From: a bacterium
GTDB lineage: Bacteria; Bacteroidota; Ignavibacteria; SZUA-365
Length of the DNA: 64,000 nt
Assembly (NCBI GenBank): GCA_020444325.1
Contig: JAHLLD010000002.1
Coordinates: 460,984-524,983, forward strand
Direction: 5' to 3'
Shown: positions 25,108-34,845 of the stretch, one piece after another
Position numbering within the stretch: position 1 is the stretch's first letter
How the letters are laid out: the number at the start of each line of letters is the position of its first letter
Translations under genes and position numbers: made by a program
Notes under the pieces: model-generated
Database searches by the model: none
Told to the model about the DNA's origin: nothing
The model's input: the letters and a program-made list of their open reading frames with translations, nothing else

Positions 25108-25135
25108 AATATAGCATCCGTACGGGCAGAGTCAA
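25108..25135 (-). promoter_or_regulatory. Sigma-70 type promoter of the uspA gene
   Basis: Read on the minus strand: TTGACT (25135-25130), a 16-base spacer and TATATT (25113-25108). This puts the start of transcription about 30 bases before the ATG at 25072. Confidence 0.5.
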
Positions 25136-25153
25136 TTGCAGAATGAGGCCCCG

Positions 25154-25229
25154 CTGTGTCGATGCGGGTATGCTGTGTCGATGCGGGTATGTTGTGTCGA
25201 TGCGGGTATGCTGTGTCGATGCGGGTATG
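25154..25229. repeat. Four tandem copies of a 19-bp unit
   Basis: The unit CTGTGTCGATGCGGGTATG occurs four times head to tail at 25154, 25173, 25192 and 25211; the third copy has T for the first C. The array sits between the stop of the secreted glucosidase gene and the uspA promoter. There are no spacers, so this is not a CRISPR array. Confidence 0.9.
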
Positions 25230-25234
25230 CCGGA

Positions 25235-28231
25235 TCAGGGGCAATGCAGGTCGTCGTACCAGTTGACACCCTCCTGCGTGGCGCCACCACCGGACCATTC
25301 CGTCGCGTCGGGGCCGACGTCACGAAATTCTCCGATGCCTGCACCGCCATGATCATCCTGCGCTCCAGCGACCACCGTATATCGCCAGTGATCGAAGGCA
25401 CCTCCCAGGTAAACCCGTGGAATGGCGAAATGGATGACGCCCGTCGCAGCATCACCGAAGGCATCCGCCGTGGTTTCCGGCACGAACTCGGTGATGATTT
25501 TTCCCTTCGCATCCAGCATGCGAACGCCTCCGCCCACGAGTATGAGCCTGTCGTATCCGCCATTTTTCAAGAAGTAGCCTGAATTATGACCAATCTGCAT
25601 CGATTGCACGCTGCTGTCATGTGATTGATCGATCGCGATGGCAAGCATGGTCAGCTGGAAACCGTATTCCGGGTGCCAGCCAGGCTGTGAAAGCGCCTGC
25701 ATGCGGATGGTGAAGTAGACATTGTCTGCATCAGCGGTGACAGAAAAATCCCGCAAATCGAAACTTCCAGGGCGAAAGACGCTGCTGAGGGGATAGCGAT
25801 ACTGCTGGTTCATGCCGGTGTCGTCACCGGGAGGATCTACGGTTTTACACAGAAGCTGTACCTTGTCGCCGCGTGCGGTCGCGACGGCCGGGGGAATGCG
25901 GGGCCAGGGCGGCGGCTGCAGTGTGGCAATGCCCTCGGTATCGCGGGGACTGGCGAAATGAAATTCTGACCTGAAGATCTCGCCGCTCGCTCCTGCGTTT
26001 TCATGGAACTGCAGTGACAGGGATTCGCCTGGTTTGAGGAGGGCAGGGGACGGATTGTCGACGTGGAGGCTGATAATATCATTTCCGTCGATGTGACTGA
26101 GTGTTGCGGTAATGGAAGCATCGGGCTCTCGTACGTAGCGAACGCGAACCCGGTTGTCCCCGAACCTGGTTGTGGCTCCAATATCAGTCAGCGCCGAAGG
26201 CAGGTGAGGATCAAGTATCAGTTCACAGCCAGTGGAAGAATAACGGGGTCGGAGTCCGAGATAATCACGATACATACTGCGCAGATACTCTGCGTCGCTC
26301 CACGCCTGGGAAAATGTTCCCGACCAGCGGGGCCACGCATTCCCAGCACGTGGAAGCGCATCCGTGTTCTCCGGGATGGTGCCGATAGCGCCACTCTCCA
26401 TGGCGTAGTGTTGCAGTGAACGTGTCAGCACCCAGGCGGAGTCCGCGGCCCCGTAGCGGGTGAGCACATCGATGGCAGCACCGCTCAGCCAGGTCCACAC
26501 CGTGCCGTTATGATAGGCGGCATCCTTTGGATAGAACCGCGCCGCTTCATGGTAGGGATGGAAGTTTTCATCGTGCTGATCCAGTGAGGCGACACCCCAG
26601 GGATACGTGAGGCGGGAAAGCAGTTCGCCAAATATTTGCTGCTTCCTGCTATCATCCATTCCATCGAGCAACGCGCCTTCGGTCAGGGTAAACAGGACAT
26701 TCGGACGCAGACTGTTGTCCGCTTCACCTGAAACGTTCAGATGATCATGAATATTTCCTCCGAAAAACATGGGCTGGCGCTGATCCTCGGGTGACAGCAG
26801 TTTGTGCCGCGACTGGTCGAAGAAATATTCCTGGAATGCTACCTTCAGCGCATCGGCGCGCTCACGGTACATTGCAGCATCTCCCGGCAGTCCGAGAACA
26901 TCGGCAGCCTCGGCTGCGGCAAGCAGCTGTCCATGCCAGAGCGCCTGGATATCGATCGCACGATTCCCGCGGGGAGACCAGGGTCCTTCGGGACCCACGG
27001 CATCCATCCATGTTTCCGCATCGGCATGCGTAAGGAAGCCGTGGCTGTCGGTATGCCGCAGAGCGCCTTTCACGGTGCGACGGATATCAGGGTAGACCCG
27101 GCGAAGGAAAGCGGTGTCGTTGCTGACACGTACATACTCCATCGTCTGTATGACGAGTCGTGGCGTCCCGTCGACGGTATTGTAAATCACATCGCCCGGC
27201 TGCACGCGGTTGGGGATGCGGCCATAGGTGGCACTGCTGCTGTCGCTGTCCATGCGCTCGTAGAAAGAAGCGAGCACCTCGCGGGCTTCCTCGAATCGTC
27301 CCGTCACCAGCAGCGCGCCCGGAAGCGCAATGAAGGTATCGCGTCCCCAGTAATCGTCGAACCAGGGGAGTCCGGCATAAATCCCCCGTCCATGCTGCTG
27401 CATGACCAGCGCCCGCATGGAAGCGGCGATCCACGCAAAGGCTTCCATCGTTGCTGAATCGCTGCAGGTGAATCCCAGCGAGGCGAGGTAATCGGAAATG
27501 GCGACTTCCTTGCGCTTCATGATATTGAACAGTTCAGGCGGTGTGCGTGGCTTGAGCATGGTCGCGGCTGGAGCGAACTCGACCGTGAAATGCCACACGC
27601 CTGTGCAGCGTCCCATATAACATGCATTCAAGTACATGGGGGCGGGATTGCGCAGTGCGGCAACCTCGCGCGAACGGACCACCTCCCAGCTGCCCTGCAT
27701 GCCCTGCACAAATGCCGCAGTGGCAAGCACACTGTCGCGCAGGCCATACATACCGGCGCTGACGGCTTCAACGGCCTGATTCCAATCCGCTGACCAACCA
27801 GGGTACACCGTCACATCTCCGCGATAATCGGTTTTCACCGCCACGGCCAGCAGGGTGAGGGAATCAGCGAAGGATACATGCTCCTCGGTATTGTGCAGCG
27901 GATATCTCCGCACAAAACCTGCGGGAGTGATTTCTATATCTGCTGTCGAGGGATCGAGGAGACTGTCTCCGAGCCTGATCCAGTAGTTCTCGAAGATTTT
28001 CCGTTTCGCCTGCGTGATGCCATGAAACCCGCTGCTGGGCGGACCATTCAGCACGCCGCAGTAAAACGCACTCATACGGTTTGTATAGGCGAACAGCCGG
28101 GCATCCTTCCCTGGCGCGATGCGGTACTGTGGTATATCCACCACACTGCGCTGCGCTGAAGTCTGTGCGGTCAGTGCTCCGGCAGTGGTAAGGAGAACGG
28201 CGAATGCGAGGAAATGGCGAAGGAATTTCAT
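25235..28231 (-). CDS. Secreted debranching-type glucosidase with glucodextranase C-terminal module
   Basis: 998 residues from the ATG at 28231, chosen because it begins the signal peptide KFLRHFLAFAVLLTTAGALTAQ. The central part matches the catalytic (alpha/alpha)6-barrel of glycogen-debranching enzymes (GDE_C, GH133-like): WFDDYWGRDTFIALPGALL, GNRAIDIQALWHGQLL and YHNGTVWTWLSGAAI. The C-terminal 200 residues resemble the glucodextranase C-terminal binding module (NVYFTIRMQALSQPGW ... AIPRVYLGG). It probably cleaves alpha-1,6 or related alpha-glucans outside the cytoplasm, and its products could feed the sugar transporters coded 4-11 kb away (inference). No T9SS domain is seen. Confidence 0.78.
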   Translation of the reverse strand: MKFLRHFLAFAVLLTTAGALTAQTSAQRSVVDIPQYRIAPGKDARLFAYTNRMSAFYCGVLNGPPSSGFHGITQAKRKIFENYWIRLGDSLLDPSTADIEITPAGFVRRYPLHNTEEHVSFADSLTLLAVAVKTDYRGDVTVYPGWSADWNQAVEAVSAGMYGLRDSVLATAAFVQGMQGSWEVVRSREVAALRNPAPMYLNACYMGRCTGVWHFTVEFAPAATMLKPRTPPELFNIMKRKEVAISDYLASLGFTCSDSATMEAFAWIAASMRALVMQQHGRGIYAGLPWFDDYWGRDTFIALPGALLVTGRFEEAREVLASFYERMDSDSSSATYGRIPNRVQPGDVIYNTVDGTPRLVIQTMEYVRVSNDTAFLRRVYPDIRRTVKGALRHTDSHGFLTHADAETWMDAVGPEGPWSPRGNRAIDIQALWHGQLLAAAEAADVLGLPGDAAMYRERADALKVAFQEYFFDQSRHKLLSPEDQRQPMFFGGNIHDHLNVSGEADNSLRPNVLFTLTEGALLDGMDDSRKQQIFGELLSRLTYPWGVASLDQHDENFHPYHEAARFYPKDAAYHNGTVWTWLSGAAIDVLTRYGAADSAWVLTRSLQHYAMESGAIGTIPENTDALPRAGNAWPRWSGTFSQAWSDAEYLRSMYRDYLGLRPRYSSTGCELILDPHLPSALTDIGATTRFGDNRVRVRYVREPDASITATLSHIDGNDIISLHVDNPSPALLKPGESLSLQFHENAGASGEIFRSEFHFASPRDTEGIATLQPPPWPRIPPAVATARGDKVQLLCKTVDPPGDDTGMNQQYRYPLSSVFRPGSFDLRDFSVTADADNVYFTIRMQALSQPGWHPEYGFQLTMLAIAIDQSHDSSVQSMQIGHNSGYFLKNGGYDRLILVGGGVRMLDAKGKIITEFVPETTADAFGDAATGVIHFAIPRVYLGGAFDHWRYTVVAGAQDDHGGAGIGEFRDVGPDATEWSGGGATQEGVNWYDDLHCP

Positions 28232-28242
28232 GTGCGCAGAAT

Positions 28243-28325
28243 ATGGAAAGATTGAAACATAGAAAAATGGAAACATGCCGCCGGAACAGCATGTTTCCAT
28301 TATTCCATCGTTCGATTCTTCCATC
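28243..28325. repeat. Long imperfect palindrome of the GGAAA/TTTCC family
   Basis: A purine-rich left arm and a pyrimidine-rich right arm meet around AATGGAAACATGC (28266-28278) and its exact complement (28289-28301), with a 10-base loop. The outer arms pair imperfectly. The element fills the gap between two leftward genes and is related to the one at 34764-34845. Confidence 0.75.
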
Positions 28326-28357
28326 GCGCTTGCGCGGGAAGCGCGAAGCGCGTTGCG

Positions 28358-31300
28358 TCAGCGTGTCAGGCTGATGCGGCGCAGCAGCGTTGTGCCGCCA
28401 CCCTGCAGCTGCAGGAAGTATGTTCCGGGATGCATTGCCGTGGTGTTGATACTCAGCTGTCGCACGGCACCTGCGTTGAGATTGTCGTCGAGCACAGTGG
28501 CGACGGGACGACCGAGCAGATCGAAGAGCACAAGACGGTAATGTGCATCGCTGCCGCTCTGCAGCTGAATACGAAGTACATCACCGCTGCGCGCGGGCTG
28601 AGGTGCGACGGGGGAAAGTGTTGTCGGCAGTGTACGGGCGGACTGCACCGTAATCACGGGAGAGTAGTTCGCGCTGCCATCGAGGTCTATCTGACGGAGA
28701 CGATAGCGCAGCATGCCGCTTCCGGCCTGTGTGTCCGTCCACGAGTACTTTCGTCCTTCACCATCCAGCGAACGACTGGGCACGAAGCCGAGCGTCTGCC
28801 ATTCATTGCCCTTGGAGCGCTCGATCATGAAGCCATGATTGTTCGTTTCAGACGCCGTTGCCCAGTGCAGCAGCACCGTCCCGTCATGCACATCCGCATT
28901 GAAGGAGAGCAACTCGACCGGATACAGCACGGGCGTGCTGCCAATGGCGAAAGGTGTACCGAGCGCGGAGAGTGACTGTACACCGTTGATTCCCATAGTG
29001 TAGGGATCACCACCTTGCGCCGTAGTCGGTGTATGCAGGGCGTTCCAGTTTTGTCCGTTGTCGTTGGTGGAAATGAAACAGCTGCTGCGGTCGAAGCCGC
29101 TGGCTTCGGCGGTGGATGGCCAGGCGAAGGAAAGGTTGCAGTTCGTCGAACCGCTGCCGCCGGTGATGAGCCAGGTCGACTGCACCACACCCTGCGTCAG
29201 GGGACTACCCAGAACGCCACCGTCGAGCACTTCATCCGTCACGCGTACGGCGAAGTCGTTGAGCGACGCGGTATTCAGGATATAACAGGGGATGTAGTCT
29301 CCCGCGGCATTTGCGACGGGATAGAGTATCTGGCGGAAGCGTCCTGTACTGCCGATATCCAGCTGGCGCAGCACGCCGGTTCCATCGGTAATGATATTGC
29401 TTCCTGCCGAGCCACCGACGATTTCACCGCTCACGCCGATGGTGAGGTCATTGTCACCGAGAGTGATGCTGCCGTCCGTCAGCGTCAGTGTACCCGCAAT
29501 GAGCAGGTTTCCGCTGAGATCGACGCCTGCTGCGTTTTCAATCGTTAGGTTCTGCAGCGTGCTTGCGGGAATTGAAGCCGGCGGCGTGCAGCTGGCGGGG
29601 ATGGTGACATTGTCGCCGGCGGTTGGAATGGCACAGGGATTGTCCCAGTTTCCTGAGGTCTGCCAGTCGTCATCCACCGCTCCCGTCCATACCAGGTCCA
29701 CCGGATCGATAGGATACACGGTGATGGCGATGGAGGTCGAACTGCTGCTGCAGCCGTTCGCGCTCGTCGTGACGGCGTAGGTACCGGATTCGGTAGCCGC
29801 GAATGAAGATGTCGTCGCGCCGGGGATATCCTGTCCATCCTTGCTCCACTGATAGCTGTAGCCCGTGCCCTGCTGGGCGAACAGCAGCATGCTGCCGCCT
29901 GCGCAGATGGCGGTATTCTGCAGGGGCAGGATTTCCGCGGTGGGCATGGGATAGACGTTCACCGTCTGCGGAGCGGAAAGCGTGTTGCAACCGCCGATGG
30001 AAATCTGCACACGGTAGTCGCCATCCTGCATCGCCGTGAGCACCGGCAGATTCGCGCCCTGCACGGGAACGCCGTCCAGCGTCCACATATACGCCGCTCC
30101 GCTCACCGTCGTGGTGCTCAGCTGCACACTGCCACCATCACAGAAGCTGGTGGGGCCCGAAGCGCTGATCGACGCATTGACCGTTGTGAAATTCCATGTG
30201 CTGGTCCACACTGAGGTACCTGACGATCCCGTGGCGTTCATACGCCAGTAATACGTCGTGGCTGGAGAGAGTCCCGAAACCTGTGCGCTCGTACCCGTGA
30301 GCGAGGCGTTGTCATAGACGGTACTGTTGAAGTTCTGATCCGTCGCAACCTGCAGGCGATAGCTGTTGGCGCCGCTTGCGGCCGACCATGTGAATGTGGG
30401 AGAAGTGCAGAGATTGCTGCTCAGGTTTGTGGGGGAAACGGGCGAAGGAGGGGGACTCGCGTCGGGTTCGATGCCGATCACCATGGCCTGGTGATAGTTG
30501 AAGGAATTGGAACCGGGCGTGATGTTGTCGAGATAGAAATATCCGTCGAGATATCCGCCCCAGCCGAAATTCATGTGGAAATAATCACTGCCGGTAAAGC
30601 CGTCGACCACAAATGCGTGTCCGCCCGATCCGTTGAGCTGCGATCCGCGGTAGAGCACGGGACGTCCGCCATTGAGCTCTGCCGTGAGCATGCCAAGCCA
30701 GCTGGAATTCGAATAGTTGCTGCGGCTGCGATACGAGATGCTGCTCTTGTAGCGGAAGAACACCGGCATGACCTGGTAGGAATAGAATATCGAGGAAGCG
30801 GAGCCAGAAGGACCGTAGTCCATTTCCACGCTCACGCCGCAATGATACATCAGCGTACCGATTGCATTCTTCGCGGTGGTGCTGCTCGATCCGCTGACGC
30901 TGTTCGGCATCGAAGACCAGGCATAGGTGGTGTTGCCGAAGTTGGCGGACTGCAGTCCATACGTCGCATGCGTGTAGCTGTGTGATCCCACACCTGTTGT
31001 CGGGAAATTCCAGAATTTCATGACCTGCGCCATCGCTGTTGCGACGCAGCCCGTGTACACATGTCCCCCGCTGCCGCCCGTGGCGGTGGTGGGACAATCC
31101 TTATTGTAAGGAAAGGTCTGATTCCATGTCGTTGACAGCATCGGGGAAACGGACATGATGCTGTTGCCGCCTCCGAAATACGCCGAGCGCTGCGTATCGT
31201 CCTCGAGCAGATCTTCCCACAGCTCGGCGGTCTTTGCAGGTTGCTCGAGCTGTGCTTCGATAGCCGCACGCAAATCCTTCGCTACGGTGATGAGCATGTT

Positions 31301-31612
31301 TTCCAGGGCGGGAGGCAGAGCGCTGCCGTCATAGTGGCCATTGCCGCTGTACATGAGGACAGGAACGGCGAGATCGTCACCGCTGACGATTACCACGCCC
31401 GCAGGCTGGAGATTAACGATGTAACAGGCTGTGAATCCTTCATGCATGTATAAGTGCACATCGTCTACGCGGTAGTCGACCGCGGTGCCGTCGTTGTGGC
31501 GCAGCATGAAGTGCACCGCAGCGGTTTCCGCAGTTTCGCGATCAACCGGTGCAGCGAACATGGGGGAAAGAACAAGGAGGGAAAGGAGACTGACGAGGAG
31601 AAGTCGTTTCAT
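28358..31612 (-). CDS. C10-family (streptopain-like) cysteine peptidase with T9SS sorting domain
   Basis: 1084 residues. Signal peptide (RLLLVSLLSLLVLSPMFA), a Spi-type pro-domain (about 22-140), then the C10 peptidase core with catalytic C189 in YTGCVATAMAQVM and H332 in GGHAFVVDGF. A fibronectin-like domain (SPVSPTNLSSNL onward), two Ig-like domains (AYMWTLDGVPVQ, GYSYQWSKDGQDIPG) and a longer beta region follow. The last 75 residues are a type A T9SS sorting domain ending in PGTYFLQLQGGGTTLLRR. It should be exported across the outer membrane and degrade extracellular protein. Relatives are common in Bacteroidota and Ignavibacteria. Confidence 0.9.
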   Translation of the reverse strand: MKRLLLVSLLSLLVLSPMFAAPVDRETAETAAVHFMLRHNDGTAVDYRVDDVHLYMHEGFTACYIVNLQPAGVVIVSGDDLAVPVLMYSGNGHYDGSALPPALENMLITVAKDLRAAIEAQLEQPAKTAELWEDLLEDDTQRSAYFGGGNSIMSVSPMLSTTWNQTFPYNKDCPTTATGGSGGHVYTGCVATAMAQVMKFWNFPTTGVGSHSYTHATYGLQSANFGNTTYAWSSMPNSVSGSSSTTAKNAIGTLMYHCGVSVEMDYGPSGSASSIFYSYQVMPVFFRYKSSISYRSRSNYSNSSWLGMLTAELNGGRPVLYRGSQLNGSGGHAFVVDGFTGSDYFHMNFGWGGYLDGYFYLDNITPGSNSFNYHQAMVIGIEPDASPPPSPVSPTNLSSNLCTSPTFTWSAASGANSYRLQVATDQNFNSTVYDNASLTGTSAQVSGLSPATTYYWRMNATGSSGTSVWTSTWNFTTVNASISASGPTSFCDGGSVQLSTTTVSGAAYMWTLDGVPVQGANLPVLTAMQDGDYRVQISIGGCNTLSAPQTVNVYPMPTAEILPLQNTAICAGGSMLLFAQQGTGYSYQWSKDGQDIPGATTSSFAATESGTYAVTTSANGCSSSSTSIAITVYPIDPVDLVWTGAVDDDWQTSGNWDNPCAIPTAGDNVTIPASCTPPASIPASTLQNLTIENAAGVDLSGNLLIAGTLTLTDGSITLGDNDLTIGVSGEIVGGSAGSNIITDGTGVLRQLDIGSTGRFRQILYPVANAAGDYIPCYILNTASLNDFAVRVTDEVLDGGVLGSPLTQGVVQSTWLITGGSGSTNCNLSFAWPSTAEASGFDRSSCFISTNDNGQNWNALHTPTTAQGGDPYTMGINGVQSLSALGTPFAIGSTPVLYPVELLSFNADVHDGTVLLHWATASETNNHGFMIERSKGNEWQTLGFVPSRSLDGEGRKYSWTDTQAGSGMLRYRLRQIDLDGSANYSPVITVQSARTLPTTLSPVAPQPARSGDVLRIQLQSGSDAHYRLVLFDLLGRPVATVLDDNLNAGAVRQLSINTTAMHPGTYFLQLQGGGTTLLRRISLTR

Positions 31613-31758
31613 GTCGGGATGGGGAGATGTGATACAGTCGGGATCAGGCGAATACGGAGACTGCGGTATTCCTTGCTGACCAATCTACTTGCCCATGGTG
31701 GACAGGACAAGCCATGTATCGCGTTTTAATGAAGTTGTAATTTTGGTGTAAGATTCGG

Positions 31759-32883
31759 TCAGGCAAGTCGGAGTCCGTTTGCGCTGTCAAAATAATGGGC
31801 CTGAGCGAGATCGAGGTACACCGACACGTCTGCGCCGAGTTCATGTTGCTGCAGTTGTGTCGAGCGGACGACGACGCGGTGCTGCGCACTTTGCAGGTAG
31901 AGATACATTTCGCTGCCGAGCATTTCGGATACTTCATGCTGCAGAGTAAGCTTGACGGGAAACGCACACTCCTCCGGCGACGTGTGCATGTGTTCAGGAC
32001 GAATACCGAGTACGATTTGCTTTCCACGGCAGCTCTCCAGCGCTTCACGCGCCTCGGCGATGCGATCACCACGTGTGTCTTCCTCCATCGGGAAGGGGAA
32101 ACTGAAACTGCCTTCTTCAAGCAGCAGTGGAGTGGTTTTGGAAACGGACATGGTAATGAAGTTCATGCCTGGACTCCCGATAAAACCGGCCACGAAAGTA
32201 TCGGCAGGTTTACGATACAACGTCACGGGAGTGTCGATCTGGTGAATGACGCCTTCCTTCATGACGGTGATGCGGTCGCCCATGGTCATGGCTTCCACCT
32301 GGTCGTGCGTCACGTAAATCATCGTCGTCTTGAGCCGCTGATGCAGCTTCTTGATCTCGGTCCGCATTTGGACACGCAGTTTGGCATCGAGGTTTGACAG
32401 AGGTTCATCAAACAGGAAGACGGTAGGCTTGCGCACAATGGCGCGTCCCAGTGCCACACGCTGCCGCTGTCCCCCAGACAACTCCTTCGGTTTGCGCTCA
32501 AGCAGGGAGGTTATTTCCAGAAGTTCCGCGGCTTCCTCCACACGTGCATTGATTTCGCTGCGTGCAAACTTCCGTAGTTTGAGTCCGAACGCCATATTCT
32601 CCCGCACATTCATATGCGGATACAGCGCGTAATTCTGGAAGACCATGGCGATATCGCGATCCTTCGGTGCAACGTCGTTCACACGCCGGTCACCGATGTA
32701 GATGTCCCCGTCGGTTGCGTCCTCGAGTCCGGCGACCATGCGCAGCGTGGTGGACTTTCCGCAGCCAGAAGGACCCACCAGCACCATGAATTCCCCGTCA
32801 GGTATGTCCAGATCGAGATCCGGAATGGTCGGGGGATTTTTCCCGTAGACTTTCTGTACCGCGCGTAATCGCACCTCAGCCAT
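31759..32883 (-). CDS. ugpC: Carbohydrate ABC transporter ATPase, MsmX/UgpC type
   Basis: 374 residues from the ATG at 32883 (GGAGAA 5 bases upstream). Walker A is GPSGCGKST, the signature [14 protein letters not shown], Walker [13 protein letters not shown] and the H-loop THDQ. The C-terminal part is a TOBE/OB regulatory domain (GIRPEHM near residue 300), typical of MalK/UgpC/MsmX subunits that power several sugar importers. It is the likely ATPase for the MalEF-MalG permease coded 3 kb away. Its start overlaps the stop of the small membrane protein by 8 bases, so the two are co-translated. Confidence 0.92.
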   Translation of the reverse strand: MAEVRLRAVQKVYGKNPPTIPDLDLDIPDGEFMVLVGPSGCGKSTTLRMVAGLEDATDGDIYIGDRRVNDVAPKDRDIAMVFQNYALYPHMNVRENMAFGLKLRKFARSEINARVEEAAELLEITSLLERKPKELSGGQRQRVALGRAIVRKPTVFLFDEPLSNLDAKLRVQMRTEIKKLHQRLKTTMIYVTHDQVEAMTMGDRITVMKEGVIHQIDTPVTLYRKPADTFVAGFIGSPGMNFITMSVSKTTPLLLEEGSFSFPFPMEEDTRGDRIAEAREALESCRGKQIVLGIRPEHMHTSPEECAFPVKLTLQHEVSEMLGSEMYLYLQSAQHRVVVRSTQLQQHELGADVSVYLDLAQAHYFDSANGLRLA

Positions 32884-33100
32884 TTTCGTTCTCCGGCCGG
32901 GTAGCTGATTTCCCACGCATCATTTTCTTGAAGATGGAGATCTTCACCACGTACAGCACGGCCAGAAGGACGGTATAGCCGCCTGCCATGTAGCCGAACC
33001 ATTCATGATCCCCGATCAGCAGGTACATGACCAGCAATCCGAACAGCAGCGTGACCGGAGTCGCGAGATAGAGGAGGAAGAAGAGCATGCGATCATTCAT
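32876..33100 (-). CDS. Small two-helix membrane protein
   Basis: 74 residues from the ATG at 33100, beginning [28 protein letters not shown]. Two membrane helices (the second near [21 protein letters not shown]) are followed by a basic tail. The family is unknown to me. The 8-base overlap with the ATPase gene suggests the two are made together, and it may be a small accessory subunit (inference). The divergent MFS gene starts 70 bases away. Confidence 0.6.
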   Translation of the reverse strand: MNDRMLFFLLYLATPVTLLFGLLVMYLLIGDHEWFGYMAGGYTVLLAVLYVVKISIFKKMMRGKSATRPENENG

Positions 33101-33169
33101 GGCGGATGTGCTTTTCCGGTGGAAATAGGGTAATTTACTGCCCGTTCTTCCCATTTGAAACAGTTACCG

Positions 33170-34483
33170 ATGCACGTACAGGAAAAACCCCGGCTTTCGT
33201 TCTGGCAGATCTGGAATATGAGTTTCGGTTTTCTGGGCATTCAGTTCGGTTTTGCTCTGCAGAATGCAAACGTCAGTCGCATCTTCGAAACGCTCGGCGC
33301 AAGCGTCGACGACATTCCGATATTGTGGATTGCCGCACCGGCGACGGGACTCCTCGTACAGCCCATCATCGGATACATGAGTGATCGGACCTGGGGGAAA
33401 CTCGGACGGAGAAGACCGTACTTTCTCACCGGGGCCATCCTGGCTTCCATCGCGCTAATCTTCATGCCCAATGCGCCGTTACTCTGGGTGGCGGCTGGTA
33501 TGCTGTGGGTGATGGACGCTTCCATCAATATTTCAATGGAGCCCTTCCGTGCGCTGGTGGCTGATCTGCTTCCCTCCGAGCAGCGTACCACGGGATTTGC
33601 CGTGCAAAGCTTCTTTATCGGCACCGGCGCCATCATCGCGTCGGCCCTGCCGTGGGTGTTCACCAACTGGCTGGGCATCAGCAATACCGCCGGTGCGGGG
33701 GAAATCCCCGATTCCGTGCGCTTCGCTTTTTATACCGGGGCGGCGGCATTTATCCTCGCCGTGGGATGGACGGTATTCAGAACAAAGGAGTATCCGCCTG
33801 CGGACATCGAAGCATTTGAAAGGCAGCGCGGTGAAAGCAGGGGAGTGTGGACAGCCGTGCGCGAGATCGCGCTGTCCATCACCGGCATGCCACGTACCAT
33901 GCTGCAGCTCGCCGTCGTACAGTTCTTCAGCTGGTTCGCACTTTTCGCCATGTGGATTTACACCACCGCCGCAGTGACACAGCATGTGTACGGCACGAGC
34001 GACACCACCTCGCTGCTCTATAATGAAGGGGCCGACTGGGTAGGTGTACTCATGGCCGTCTACAACGGCTTCGCCGCGATCATGGCATTCGTTATCATCT
34101 GGCTGGGAAAACACATGAGCCGGAAGACGATTCATGCCGTGTGTCTGCTGGTCGGGGGAGTGGGACTCGCCTCCTTCTACATCGTCACCGATCCCATGCT
34201 GCTCCTCGTCTCCGAACTCGCTATCGGACTCGCGTGGGCTTCCATTCTATCAATGCCATACGCCATACTCGCCGGTTCACTGCCGCCGGAAAAAATGGGC
34301 GTGTACATGGGCATCTTCAATTTCTTCATCGTTCTTCCCCAGATCGTCGCCGCCTCCATCCTCGGCTTCATGGTCAAGCACCTCTTCGCCGGTGAAGCCA
34401 TTTACGCTCTCCTCACGGGTGGACTCTCCATGATGCTCGCCGCCCTCCTCGTCATCTTCGTCCACGATCCCGAGCCCCGATAG
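33170..34483 (+). CDS. MFS sugar carrier of the SUT/SLC45-like group
   Basis: 437 residues from the ATG at 33170 (a TTG in frame lies 15 bases upstream). Twelve hydrophobic segments. The loop between helices 2 and 3 reads [14 protein letters not shown], the LGRRRPF-type signature of sucrose/maltose proton symporters in the SUT/SLC45 group. It is expected to import a disaccharide or glucoside with protons. A TAATTTAC element at 33131-33138 is a plausible -10/-7 site. The convergent gene at 34829 codes for a second member of the same group. Confidence 0.8.
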   Translation: MHVQEKPRLSFWQIWNMSFGFLGIQFGFALQNANVSRIFETLGASVDDIPILWIAAPATGLLVQPIIGYMSDRTWGKLGRRRPYFLTGAILASIALIFMPNAPLLWVAAGMLWVMDASINISMEPFRALVADLLPSEQRTTGFAVQSFFIGTGAIIASALPWVFTNWLGISNTAGAGEIPDSVRFAFYTGAAAFILAVGWTVFRTKEYPPADIEAFERQRGESRGVWTAVREIALSITGMPRTMLQLAVVQFFSWFALFAMWIYTTAAVTQHVYGTSDTTSLLYNEGADWVGVLMAVYNGFAAIMAFVIIWLGKHMSRKTIHAVCLLVGGVGLASFYIVTDPMLLLVSELAIGLAWASILSMPYAILAGSLPPEKMGVYMGIFNFFIVLPQIVAASILGFMVKHLFAGEAIYALLTGGLSMMLAALLVIFVHDPEPR

Positions 34484-34505
34484 CAAGACAGATTGCAGAT
34501 TGCAA

Positions 34506-34749
34506 ATTGCAGATTTCAGATTGCAAATTGCAGATTGCAGATTGCAGATAGCAAATCTTGCTGGAGCAGGGATTGCTTCCCCTGCCGTGTTCCCGGGGGC
34601 GTGTTGCCATTGCGGAAGCAATCCCTGATTGCAGATTTCAGATTGCAAATTGCAGATTGCAGATTGCAGATAGCAAATCTTGCTGGAGCAGGGATTGCTT
34701 CCCCTGCCGTGTTCCCGGGGGCGTGTTGCCATTGCGGAAGCAATCCCTG
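34506..34749. repeat. Exact 122-bp tandem duplication with internal hairpin
   Basis: Positions 34506-34627 and 34628-34749 are identical 122-base copies by direct reading, followed by about 9 bases of a third. Each copy has a GATTGCAGATT-type low-complexity part and a perfect 14-bp inverted repeat (CAGGGATTGCTTCC and its complement; 34567-34580 with 34614-34627 in copy 1). Low-complexity bases extend back to about 34490. The array fills the 345-base gap between two convergent MFS genes. Confidence 0.95.
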
Positions 34750-34763
34750 ATTGCAGATTCAGC

Positions 34764-34845
34764 ATGGAAAGATTGAAAAATGGAAAGATGGAAATATGAC
34801 CGTGCGCGGCGATATTTCCATCTTTCAATCATTCCATCTTTCCAT
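34764..34845. repeat. Long palindrome of the GGAAA/TTTCC family
   Basis: GAAAGATGGAAATAT (34783-34797) pairs exactly with 34812-34826 across a 14-base GC-rich loop, and the outer arms pair imperfectly. The right arm overlaps the last five codons of the convergent MFS gene, which therefore ends SDGKME. It may serve as a terminator for both genes. Confidence 0.75.

Noticed and set aside
25154..25229. Possible CRISPR array
   Set aside because: The four 19-bp units adjoin with no spacers, and no cas genes are present.
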